Positions 7,974 to 17,238 of a stretch of DNA of 64,000 nt are shown here, piece by piece. Every line of letters starts with the position of its first letter. Position 1 is the first letter of the stretch. The DNA lies in the NCBI GenBank assembly GCA_963698405.1, contig CAVOQT010000008.1, positions 74,125 to 138,124 of the forward strand. Reading direction: 5' to 3'. The translations under genes were made by a program, and so were the position numbers. This DNA comes from SHZI01 sp963698405 (GTDB lineage: Bacteria; Pseudomonadota; Gammaproteobacteria; Steroidobacterales; GCA-2729495). The notes under the pieces are model-generated. The model was not told the origin of the DNA and ran no database searches. It worked only from the letters and a program-made list of their open reading frames with translations.

Positions 7974-9001
7974 AAAGAGCCATGAACAAATCAGCTGTAC
8001 CGGCTTCGGCAGGAATCCGGCGCCAGCGCGGTATCGGTCTGGTCGAGATCATGATCGCCATGACGCTGGGCATCATCGTCACTGGTGCGGTGGTGCAGAT
8101 CTACCTGAGCAGCAAGCGTCAGAACGACATGCAGGGCGGACTCACCGGCCGTCAGGAAGTGTCGCGCTATGCCACGCAGCTGATCCAGCGGGATTTGCAG
8201 ATGGCAGGTTTCCGCGGTTGCCTTCGCGACCTTGGCAACGTCATCAACACACTCGACAATCCGGATGACTTTCTCAATGACTACGCGACGCATGTCCAGG
8301 GCTATGAAGATGGCGCCGGTCTGCCCGACGAAATCACCACCGGCGGTAACGACGTGGTTGCCAATACCGATGTACTGGTAATCCGCACTGTTGACGACCC
8401 GAACCTGCAGCTCACTGCCAACATGGTGACCAGTTCCAGCGATCCGGTGACGGTGCCGGGCCTCGATCCCGATGTACCGACGACTCCGGCGACCGGCGAC
8501 ATCATGCTGGTCACTGACTGCGGTGGTTCGGCGATTTTCGAGGTTACCGGCTTTGATGAAGGTACCGGGGCCATTGCCCACGGCGGAAAGAACCTGGTCC
8601 GCCGCTACACTGCCGGCGCACAGCTTTTCACGCTGCGCACCACCACCTACTTCATACGCAATAACGCGGCCGGTGTCCCGGGTCTCTGGCGGCGCATCGG
8701 TGATGGTGATCCGCAGGAACTCGCCGAAGGCGTCGAGAGCATGCAGATTCTGTATGGCGAAGACACCGGTGGTGGTGACCAGGCACCCAACGTGTACCGG
8801 ACCGCCAATGATGTCGCCAACTGGGACAACGTGGTCAGCGTCCAGGTGGCCCTGCTGGTTTCCAGTGTGCGGGAGAACGTCGCCGACGCCGATCCGCGCA
8901 CCTTCGTGCTGCTTGAGGAAGACGCGGTCGGCCCGTTTGACGACGGCCGTCTGCGCCAGATTGTGAGTTTCACCGTGGCCATGAGAAACCGACTGTCATG
9001 A
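7970..9001 (+). CDS. pilW: Type IV pilus assembly protein PilW
   Basis: This 343-residue intact protein has the prepilin site RQRG|IGLVEIMIAMTLG, then the PilW signature QDMQGGLTGRQEVSRYATQLIQRDLQMAGFRGC (only part quoted: RQEVSRYATQLIQRDLQ). The rest is a long globular domain. PilW is a minor pilin that joins PilV, PilX and FimT in the tip complex. Starts at 7970 (overlapping pilV) or 7982 (MNKS) are both possible. Notably this 1-kb gene has no frameshift, although both neighbours do. Its end overlaps the pilX start by ATGA, so the operon is translationally coupled. Confidence 0.9.
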   Translation: MKRAMNKSAVPASAGIRRQRGIGLVEIMIAMTLGIIVTGAVVQIYLSSKRQNDMQGGLTGRQEVSRYATQLIQRDLQMAGFRGCLRDLGNVINTLDNPDDFLNDYATHVQGYEDGAGLPDEITTGGNDVVANTDVLVIRTVDDPNLQLTANMVTSSSDPVTVPGLDPDVPTTPATGDIMLVTDCGGSAIFEVTGFDEGTGAIAHGGKNLVRRYTAGAQLFTLRTTTYFIRNNAAGVPGLWRRIGDGDPQELAEGVESMQILYGEDTGGGDQAPNVYRTANDVANWDNVVSVQVALLVSSVRENVADADPRTFVLLEEDAVGPFDDGRLRQIVSFTVAMRNRLS

Positions 9002-9553
9002 ACATGCAATCAGGCTTCAGGAACTCCCTGGTCAGCCCGGGACGCCCCGCCCAGCGCGGAGCCGCAATGGTCATCGCACTGGTCATGCTGCTGGTGCTGA
9101 CTCTGCTCGCTACGGCCAGTGCCCGCATGACGCTGCTCGAAGAGCGCATGACCGGCAATACCCAGGACCGCAACGTGGCTTTTCAGGCCGCAGAGGCGGC
9201 ACTGCGCTTCGGTGAACAGATCGCACAGGCGTCCGAGGTGCCCGTATTCGGCGGTGCCAATGCGGGGCTCTACAAGCCGGCTGATCCCGATGACGCGCCG
9301 GTCTGGGAAGCCCTGGACTGGAAGAATTCCGCTGCTGTGCATGCCGACGCCGATCTGGATGTCGGTGGTCGAAGATCTTGGCGGCGCAAATGCCGATTAC
9401 ATCGTCGAGCAGTTGCCGCGCGTGCCTACGCCGGGCGAGAGCCTGGCCGCCGACACCACGGTAGACGAAGCAGCTTTTTATCGCGTCACGGCGCGCGGTG
9501 TGGGTATGGCGGGTAACGCCACGGTCACCCTGCAGACCACGTTCAAGCGCTGA
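8998..9553 (+). CDS. pilX: Type IV pilus minor pilin PilX (one frameshift)
   Basis: The start MNMQSGFRN leads to QRGAAMVIALVMLLVLTLL, the PilX-type N-terminal helix, which has a noncanonical prepilin motif lacking Glu5. Then follow ERMTGNTQDRNVAFQAAEAALR and a small globular part. The frame breaks near 9362: one extra base separates HADADLD from VVEDLGGANADYIVEQL. With that base removed the gene runs to the TGA at 9551-9553 with about 184 residues, a normal PilX length. It overlaps pilW at the start and ends at the pilY1 leader. Confidence 0.82.
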
Positions 9554-9585
9554 TGCGACACAGAATGAGCCATTGGAGGCACGAT

Positions 9586-12500
9586 ATGCGTAGTTCTCTC
9601 CGGACCGGGATGTCCACTTTTCTTGCCGGCTTCCTGCTGACCATGAGCCAGGCCGGCAATGCAGTCGACATTGCTGAAATACCCCTGTTCATCGCGGCCG
9701 GCGTCACGCCGAACGTCATGCTGGTGGTCGACAACTCGGGCAGCATGAACAGCATCATCTGGGCTGCATACGACCCCGAGGCTGAGACCGGCTTCGACTC
9801 CACGCAGCTCTATCCGGACTGGAGCCCGATGATCGACCATGACTGCAACCCCGGTAGCGCGCTGCGCGAAGCCTGGTCGCCGACGGACGGCAATGTCTAT
9901 TATTCAACGCTGACCAACAGCAGGTACCGGGGCACCTGCGGCGGCAGCACGAACACCGCACCCACCTGCGCAGCGGGCACGGTGCGCGGCCGGAATGCCG
10001 CCGGTACGACAACGAAATGCCTGGTCCTGCCGGATCCGGTGAGCGGAGGCAATACCCGCTATCAGGGCAACTATCTCAACTATCTGTTCGAGACCTATGC
10101 CGGCGGTACCAATCTGACCGGCGGACAGATTCCGAATGACCTACCGCATGACCGTGGCGCGCAATGTTGCGACCGATGTGGTCAACGACAATTCCAATCT
10201 GCGCCTTGGGCTGACCCGCTTCAATACCGATGCCGGTGGCCGGGTCATCCAGAACTGCGGTGCGAGCACGACTGACCTCAATGCTTCGATTGCCGCCCTG
10301 ACTGCCACCACCTGGACGCCGCTGGCCGAGACCCTGTACGAGGTGACGCGCTATTTCCGCGGCATTGAGCAGCCAGTACAACGACGAAGTGGAGTACGAA
10401 AGCCCGATCCAGTATCGCTGCCAGAAAAGCTTCGTGATCGTCATCACCGACGGTTATCCGACTCAGGACGAAACTTTCCCGGACAACGATGCCGCGGATG
10501 TATCTGACGCCAGCCGCTCGCTGCCGAACTGGGACGGTAAACCAGGTCTGGCGATCCGCCTACGCTGGCCTCCGATTATCCGAACTTTCCGCAGTATTCC
10601 GACGGTTTCGTGACCGGTGCCTCGACCGATGAGGGTGATTCACTGTATCTCGACGATATTGCAAAGTTTGCCTACGACATCGACATGCGCACCGGGCTCG
10701 ATGAAACCGGCAAGAGCTTCGATGAAGGTGAATTTGCCAAACAGAACCTCGTCACCTACACGATCGGCTTTACAGCCGAGAACCAGATGCTGGAAGATGC
10801 TGCCGAGTACGGCACTGGCCATCCCTATCAAGCCAACGATGAAGAAACCCTGACCATCGCCCTGCAGGCCGCGCTTGCCGATATCGGCCGGCGCACCGGT
10901 TCTGCTGCCGCTGTGGCTTCCAACTCGACGCGGCTGGGCACCGATACATTCATCTATCAGGCACGCTTCGACAAGGACTGGGGTGGCGAGCTGCTGGCCT
11001 ATCCGATCGGGCCGGATGGTAGTGTCGCCGATCTGGCAGACGAGGAAACGGTACCGAAGCTGGTTCTGGAAAATGGCAGCACGCGTACCGGCTGGAATGC
11101 AGCCAATGAGATGCCGGATGCCGCTGACCGGAACATCTATACCTACAATCCCTCGGCAGCAGCGGGTTCGCGGGGGCGCGAGTTCTTGTGGGCCAACCTG
11201 ACGGCCAGCCAGCAGGCCGCACTGAACCAGCCTGTGTTCGGTGCGTCCGACAGCCAATGGTGCAAATCGCCTGCTCTATCTGCGCGGCGATCGCAGCAAC
11301 GAAGCGCCAAATGGCGTCGCATTCCGGCCGCGCAGCTCGGTGCTGGGTGATATCGTGAATTCGGATCCGACCTATGTCGCTGCGCAGAACTACGGCTACG
11401 ACGTACTGCCTGATGAGGAAGGCAGCTCCTATCTGACGTACCGTGAGAATATCGCGAACCGCACGCCTATCGTCTATGTGGCGGCCAATGACGGCATGTT
11501 GCATGGCTTCGCTGCCGAGACCGGTGTGGAGTTGCTGGCCTATATGCCGAATGCGGTATATCCGGAACTCAGTGCCCTGACTGATGCGTCCTTCAATGAC
11601 AATCACCGCTGATCAACGACGGTGCGCCGCGCGCCATGGACGCTTACATCGACGGCAGCTGGCGCACCATCCTGGTGGGCAGTCTCGGCGGTGGCGGCAA
11701 GGGTGTCTATGCCCTGGATGTCTCCGATCCGGACAACTTCTCCGCCAGCGATGTGATGTGGGAGTTCACCTCGGCAGATGACTCGAACATGGGCGTGGCT
11801 ATTCCGAGTCCGACCATCGCGCGTCTCGCCAACGGCGAATGGGCTGCGATCGTCGCGAATGGCTACAACAGCGGCGGCAATGCGAAGCTCTTCGTGCTCG
11901 ACCTGGAGACCGGCGCGATCATCCGCGAGATCGATACCGGTGTCGGTGGTGACAACGGCCTGTCCAACCCGACACCTGTGGACGTAGACGCTGACCGGAT
12001 CACGGATTTCGTCTATGCCGGTGATCTCAAGGGCAATATGTGGAAGTTCGACCTGAGCAGCAGCAACCCGGCCAACTGGGGTGTGGCTTTCGAAGCTGGC
12101 GGCGTACCGGCCCCCTTGTATACCGCCTGCAGCAGCGATCCCTGCACGGCCGGCAATCGCCAGCCGATCACCGCACGTCCGGAGGTGGGCATCAGCCCGC
12201 CGGCCGGCTACTTCGTCTACTTCGGCACCGGACGCTACTTTGCCGACGGCGACAACGGCGTGGGGACCGGTGCCAATACCGTCTATGCGATCCGCGACAA
12301 GAATGAAAAGGGCGCGACGACGCTCAGTCTGCCAACGCCTGGACGGTCCAATCTCGTCCAGCAGGAGGTGCTCGACGAGCAGGACGTTAGACTTCGGCGT
12401 CTATAACACAAAGGATCCGCATTACCTCCAACAAGCCGATCACGGATGACAATGACGGCTGGTATCTGGACCTGCCGACTTTCTGGCGAGCGCCAGGTCA

Positions 12501-12894
12501 GCACGCCGATACTGCGCGGCGGAAAGATCATCTTCACGACGGTCATTCCCTCCGGCGACGAGTGCTCGGCGGGTGGTGACAGCTGGCTGATGGAACTGGA
12601 TGCCTTGTCCGGATCACGGCTGGCCTCTCCGCCCTTCGACCTGAATCGCGATGGCGTCTTCGATGAAGAGGACTATGGTGCACGTCGATGAGGATGATCC
12701 TGACAGTCCGTTGATCAACGTCAGCGGCATTGGCTACGAGCGACAACATCGTCAAGACGCCGGGCATCCTGTCCGGCTGCCCGTCCACCAAGGAGGAATG
12801 CAAGTACATGAGCGGCAGCAGCGGCAACCTCACCGATGTCAAGGAGAATGCCGGTAACCAGAAGGGCCGCCAGTCCTGGCGTGAAGTCCAGTGA
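9586..12894 (+). pseudogene. pilY1: PilY1-type pilus tip adhesin, ten frameshifts
   Basis: PilY1 is a large secreted pilus-tip protein that regulates pilus extension and retraction and mediates adhesion. The sequence starts with a signal peptide (ATG 9586, TTGGAGG seven bases upstream), has a von Willebrand A-like start MLVVDNSGSMNS and later the C-terminal beta-propeller (DGMLHGFAAETGVELLAYMPN, quoted in part, GSLGGGGKGVYALDVSDPDN). The frame is broken near 10140, 10363, 10535, 11254, 11610, 12386, 12414, 12493, 12673 and 12738. Eight breaks look like one extra base and two (10535, 11610) like one missing base, mostly in short same-base runs. Joined, they give about 1,100 residues ending at TGA 12892-12894. 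Between breaks the protein looks intact, so sequence error is at least as likely as decay. Confidence 0.8.
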
Positions 12895-12905
12895 GGAACC
12901 GAAAC

Positions 12906-13219
12906 ATGCAAGAACACAAGCACAGAGGCCCGGTGGCCTGGCCAAGGGGCTGATGCTTGGCTCGCTGCTCGCGGCTACAGCGTTGTTTGCCGGCGAGCCT
13001 GCGGAGCAGTTGGTGACCAGGATCGAAGCGGTCGATGTTCCGGCCCAGGAGATCCGCGCAGACGGCGTCGATTACAGCCTGTCGGGTCGCGCAACCGTGA
13101 CCTGGCCGCAGGGTACGCAGCTTGCACTCGGCGAGCTCAAGCCCGGTATGCGCGTGAGGATCGGCCTCGCCAAGCCAGGCGACAGCGTGGTCGACAGCGT
13201 TGTGCTGCTGCCGGACTGA
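12906..13219 (+). CDS. PilY2-like small exported protein (one probable frameshift)
   Basis: This short protein has a hydrophobic leader (LMLGSLLAATALFAG) and a compact domain (ITRIEAVDV region, SLSGRATVTWPQG, LGELKPGMRVRIGL). It follows pilY1 by 11 bases, where Pseudomonas carries pilY2, a small protein needed for normal pilus assembly; similarity is by position and size only. The ATG at 12906 has GAGGAACC upstream, but its frame (MQEHKHRGP) must lose or gain a base near 12940 to enter the long frame; a missing base restores GPVALAKGLM. If that break is real, the ATG at 12953 is the only alternative start. Confidence 0.6.
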
Positions 13220-13247
13220 ACCGGACCCGGAACAAGGAATACGTCTG

Positions 13248-13661
13248 ATGAAACCCAGAATGAGCGGCTTCACACTGGTCGAACTGCTGATCGTGATGGT
13301 GATCGCCAGCATCCTGATGATGGTCGCTGTGCCGAGCTACCGGCAGAGCGTCATCAAGAGCCGCCGGGCTGATGCGCGGGTCGCGCTCAACGATGTCGCG
13401 CAGCGCCTCGAACGCTGCTACACGCAGTTTGGTGCCTACGATGCGGCTGGACTGCAGTATCGCTGATGGCGACGAGGTGGCCTCAAAAGAAGGTTTTTAC
13501 CTGGTGACGGTTACCATTGAAGATGTCGATGACGTGGGACATACAGCCTGAGTGCCGCCCCCCAGGGTGCGCAGGCTGACGATACCGATTGCGAGAATCT
13601 GGAGGTCGATGCGCTCGGCAACCATTCAGCAACGGGCGACAATACCGCCCATTGCTGGTAA
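13248..13661 (+). CDS. pilE: Type IV pilin PilE-like minor pilin (two frameshifts)
   Basis: The leader ends at the classical site SG|FTLVELLIVMVIASILMM, followed by VPSYRQSVIKSRRADARVALNDVAQRLERCYTQ (only part quoted: RRADARVALNDVAQRLE). This is the PilE type found at the end of the fimT-to-pilY1 operon. The frame breaks near 13452 (one extra base; then CSIADGDEVASKEGFYLVTV) and near 13536 (one base missing; then TYSLSAAPQGAQADDTD). Joined, the protein is about 137 residues, ends NTAHCW and has the C-terminal cysteines that form the pilin disulfide loop. It ends the operon, 26 bases from the convergent ridA. Confidence 0.82.
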
Positions 13662-13687
13662 GGCGATTCGCCAGCAGTCCGGCACAC

Positions 13688-14077
13688 TCAGTCGGGGATG
13701 ACCGCGTCGGCCTCGATCTCCACCAGTATCTCCGGGCTGATCAGTCTGGCGACTTCCACCATCGCGGTGGCCGGGCGAATCTCGCCGAACACTTCGCCAT
13801 GGGCGCGGCCCACGTCTTCCCAGCGGCTGATGTCGGTCATGTAGATACGGGTGCGCACCACATGCTCTGGCCGTGCGCCGACAGCTTCGAGTGCGGCAGT
13901 GATGTTTTTCAGGATCTGCTGCGTCTGTGCATGGGGATCGCCGGCACCGACGATGTTGCCGTCAGCACCCGATGCAGTGGTGCCCGAAACGTAAACAAAC
14001 TGCCCGGTACGTACAGCGCGCGAATAACCGATGACCGGTTCCCACTTGCTGCCGCTTGAGTGGTTGATGCGCTTCAT
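13688..14077 (-). CDS. ridA: RidA/YjgF-family enamine/imine deaminase
   Basis: This 129-residue protein has the RidA fold pattern: FVYVSGTTASGADG, DPHAQTQQILKNI, VVRTRIYMTDIS and the terminal VEVARLISPEILVEIEADAV. The conserved Arg (VRTRIYM) and the Glu near the end match the active site. RidA proteins hydrolyse reactive enamines and imines made by PLP enzymes; they act as cytoplasmic trimers. I chose the ATG at 14077 because MKRINHSSGS fits the family beginning, although the frame is open further upstream. It lies 19 bases after uppP on the same strand. Confidence 0.88.
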   Translation of the reverse strand: MKRINHSSGSKWEPVIGYSRAVRTGQFVYVSGTTASGADGNIVGAGDPHAQTQQILKNITAALEAVGARPEHVVRTRIYMTDISRWEDVGRAHGEVFGEIRPATAMVEVARLISPEILVEIEADAVIPD

Positions 14078-14096
14078 ATGAACCTCTGTGGTGTCT

Positions 14097-14919
14097 TCAG
14101 GCTGACCAGTTGACGAGACCGCTGTACGCGGTCGTGAGCACGATGATGCCGAATACGATCCGGTACCAGGCGAAGATCGTGAAATCGTGCGAAACGATGT
14201 AGCGCAGCAGCCAGCGTACACACAGGAATGCCGACACAAACGCCGCAACCAGACCGACGCTGAACAGGCCGATATCGCCGCTATCCAGCAGTGCGCGGTT
14301 CTTCCAGGCGTCCCAGATGCCGGCAGCGACCAGGGTGGGTACCGCCAGGAAGAACGAAAACTCGGTTGCGGCACGTCGCGACAGGCCGAACAGCATGCCG
14401 CCGATGATCGTCGCGCCGGAGCGCGAGGTGCCCGGAATCAGGGCAAAACACTGGGCGCAGCCGACCAGCAGGGCATCGCGCCAGCTCATGTCATCGACTT
14501 CGACCACCCGTATGCGGTGCTGGCGCTTCTCGGCCCAGAGAATCACGAAACCACCGACGATGAAGGCGATGGCGACGGGTACCGGCTTGAACAGCACCGC
14601 CTTGATGGTAGCTGCCGAAGAGCAGGCCCATGATCGCGGCCGGCATGAAGGCCACCAGCAGCTTGACGATAAAGCGCTGGGCGGCCGCGTCGCTGAACAT
14701 GCCGCCCAGTACGTGCGCGAAGCGCAGCCGGTATTCCCAGACGATGGCCAGCATGGCGCCGGTCTGGATCACGATCTCGAAGATCTGGCCCTTGCCGTCG
14801 TTGAAGCCGAGCAGGTCGGCCGCCAGGATCAGGTGGCCGGTAGAGGAGATCGGCAGGAATTCAGTCAGCCCTTCGACGATGCCGAGAATGAGGGCCTTGA
14901 GGAGGAGGGTGGAATCCAT
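14097..14919 (-). CDS. uppP: Undecaprenyl-diphosphatase (one frameshift)
   Basis: UppP (BacA) is an inner-membrane phosphatase that recycles undecaprenyl pyrophosphate to the carrier lipid for peptidoglycan synthesis. The N-terminal part has GIVEGLTEFLPISSTGHL, with the catalytic Glu and Ser region; the later part has ALIPGTSRSGATI, the second conserved motif, with its Arg. Several transmembrane helices are evident. The frame breaks at about 14607: one surplus base (G on the plus strand) in GATGGTAG separates GLLFGSY from IKAVLFKPVPVAIAF. Joined, the protein has about 273 residues, as in E. coli. A real break would remove this copy; other phosphatases could compensate. Confidence 0.88.
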
Positions 14920-14952
14920 CCGCCCATGGTACTAAATCAGCCCGGGCGGGTT

Positions 14953-14992
14953 GGGGGTCAGGCCACAAATTTCAGCTTGTGACCTGACCCCC
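14953..14992. repeat. Palindromic repeat of the GGGGTCAGGCC type
   Basis: The arms GGGGGTCAGGCCACAA (14953-14968) and TTGTGACCTGACCCCC (14977-14992) pair with one mismatch around an eight-base centre. Short palindromes that begin GGGGTCAG and end CTGACCCC are widespread in proteobacterial genomes beside or mobilised by Y1/RAYT-type transposases. This one sits between the uppP start and the nirS stop and could terminate nirS transcription. Confidence 0.75.
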
Positions 14993-15004
14993 GGTTTACC
15001 GAAC

Positions 15005-17105
15005 TCAGTAGACGTCGTGAACCGTGTTGTAGACGTTGAACTTGCCGGTCGGGGTGATGATCTTCGGCCCCTTGATGACCTTCTTCAGCTTGCGGGTCTT
15101 GTCGTCCACGATGACGATGGCGGACTCGTCTGTCTGGCCGCTCCAGACGGAGAACCAGACCTCGTCGCCGGCCTTGTTGTATTCAGGCTGCACGATGCGC
15201 TTTGGCCCCGGCCCGAGCTTTGCCCATTCTCCGATCGGCAGTATCTTGTAGCCGGCATCCAGATTCCGGATGTCGAATACGGCGATGCTCTGGGAAATCT
15301 TCGCATCCGGGTTGAGCGGCGTATCGACCCAGAGGTTCTTCGACCGGGGGTGCGTCTTCACGAACAGTGAGCCGCCACCCTGGCCCTTCAGAACCTTGAC
15401 CACCTTCCAGGCATGCTGTGCATGCTTGGCGGGGTCGGTGCCGATGAGCGTGATGCTTGTCGTTACCCAGTGCGCTGGTGACCCAGACCGGTCCGAACTC
15501 GGGATGAATGAAGTTCGCACCACGACCCGGATGCGGAATCTCGTCGACCGGCACCTTGGCAACCAGTTTGCGTTCCTTCGAGTCGATGACCGCAACGATG
15601 TTGGAGGCGTTCGCGGCTGTCAGGAAGTAGCGCAGGCTGGAGTCCCAGCCACCGTCATGCAGGAAGCGGGCGGCATTGATGGTGGTGGTGGTGAGGTTGT
15701 CGATGTCGCTGTAGTTCACCAGCAGGATACGGCCGGTTTCCTTCACGTTGACGATGAACTCCGGGTGCTGGTGCGAGGCGACGATCGCCGCTACGCGTGG
15801 CTCCGGGTGATACTCCTGCGTATCTACGGTCATGCCGCGGGTGGACACGATCTTGAGCGGCTCCAGCGTGGCGCCATCCATGATCACGTACTGCGGCGGC
15901 CAGTAGGCACCGGCGATCGCGTACTTGTCTTCGTAACCCTTGTACTTGGAGGTTTCGACCGAGCGCGCTTCCAGGCCGATCTTGATCTCGGCAACCGTCT
16001 GCGGCGGATTCATCCACAGGTCGATCAGGTCGGTCTTGCCATCGCGGCCGATGGTGAACACATAACGACCGGAATGGGACATGCGCGAGATATGCACCGC
16101 ATAACCGGTCTTGATGATCTTGACGATCGCCTTGGTGTCGCCGTCGATCAGGGCCACTTCGCCTGAATCGCGCAGCGTTACTGCAAAGACATTCTCGAGG
16201 TTCAGCTTGCTCTGCGGGCTGGTGGGGCGTTCAGACGGCGGAACGAGAACCTTCCAGCTGTTCTTCATTTCCGGCATGCCCCACTCCGGAGGCTGCGGCG
16301 GCTCGTTCTGCAGGAAGCGGGCCATCATGTCGATCTGTTCGTCGGTCAGTTCGCCGGAAGTGCCCCAGTTGGGCATGCCGCCTGGTGAGCCGAACTTGAT
16401 CAGGGCCTTGAGGTACTCGGTGCCCTTGGCCTGGGTGATGTCGGTGGTCAGCGGTTTGCCGGTCGCACCCTTGCGCAGCACGCCATGGCAGCCTGCGCAG
16501 CGTTCGAAGTAGATCTTCGTCGCATCCTTGAGTTCGTCGGGCGTCAGTGCCGGTGCAGCCACCCTGGTGACCTGTTCGGGGGGCTCAATGCTCGACGGTG
16601 CGCCCTGATAGCGCTCTTCGGCCTGGCTGGCACCCGGGTGGGCTCCGCCCGCTGCCTGTTTGAGTTCCAGTCCGTTGTCGACGCGGTACTGGTGGACTTC
16701 TTTAGCGCTGATCTTGCCGCCGGAGTTGCCCCAGCTGTTCAGCACGTAGCTGAGGATGGCCGAGAGATCACCATCGCTGAGATGGCTCATGGCCGGCATG
16801 GTGTTGTTGTATTCCACGCCGTTGACGACCAGCTTGCCGGACAGACCCTTCAGCGTGACATCCAGCACACCCTTGGGGTTTTTGGCGATGTAGTCAGATG
16901 CCGCGAGCGGCGGGAAGGCGCCGGCCAAACCCTGGCCATTGGCCTGGTGGCAGCCGCCACAATTGGTCTGATAAAGCGTTTCGCCCTTGTCGGCTGACGC
17001 TGCAAATCCCTGCATGGCAAACAGCTGCAACAGGATTGCTGCGCCACCTGCCAGCAAACTCTTGCTACGCCCCCGAGGGCGAGCTACCGCTGACTGATCA
17101 GTCAT
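15005..17105 (-). CDS. nirS: Cytochrome cd1 nitrite reductase with extra N-terminal cytochrome c domain (one frameshift)
   Basis: NirS reduces nitrite to nitric oxide in the periplasm during denitrification. Behind a signal peptide (residues 1-36) lie a first c-haem motif CGGCH (49-53), a second CAGCH (203-207) that aligns with the usual NirS c domain, and the d1 propeller with GYAVHISR, SVETSKYKGYEDKYAIAGAY (NirS hallmark), STRGMTVDTQEYHPEPRV and HPGRGANFIHPEFGPVW. The joined length, about 699 residues, exceeds standard NirS (about 570) by one cytochrome domain. One surplus base near 15455 breaks the frame at LGNDK/ITLIGTDPAKHAQHAWK. The ATG at 17105 has GGGGA upstream. None of the d1-haem biosynthesis genes (nirF, nirE, nirJ and others) is nearby. 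Confidence 0.88.
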
Positions 17106-17238
17106 ATAAAAATCCCCAAAAAATAAGCACTGCCCGGACATGCGGCAGCGGAGTATCAACGCTATTCCTCTGCGCCGATGGCAACAATAGTGATATGTAC
17201 CTAGCCTTTTACGCAATTCGCCCGCTTTTTCCGGTATT

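Noticed and set aside
12386..12414. Programmed ribosomal frameshifting in pilY1
   Set aside because: The break sites have no common slippery heptamer or downstream pseudoknot pattern, and the number of breaks (ten, both directions) makes programmed shifting implausible.
10136..12857. Separate small plus-strand genes between pilX and pilE
   Set aside because: They join into one PilY1 protein when single-base indels are corrected.
17106..17160. TTGAT half-site upstream of nirS, considered as an FNR/Dnr box
   Set aside because: The second half (ATCAA) is missing; the right side is CGCTG, so it is not a supported FNR-type operator.
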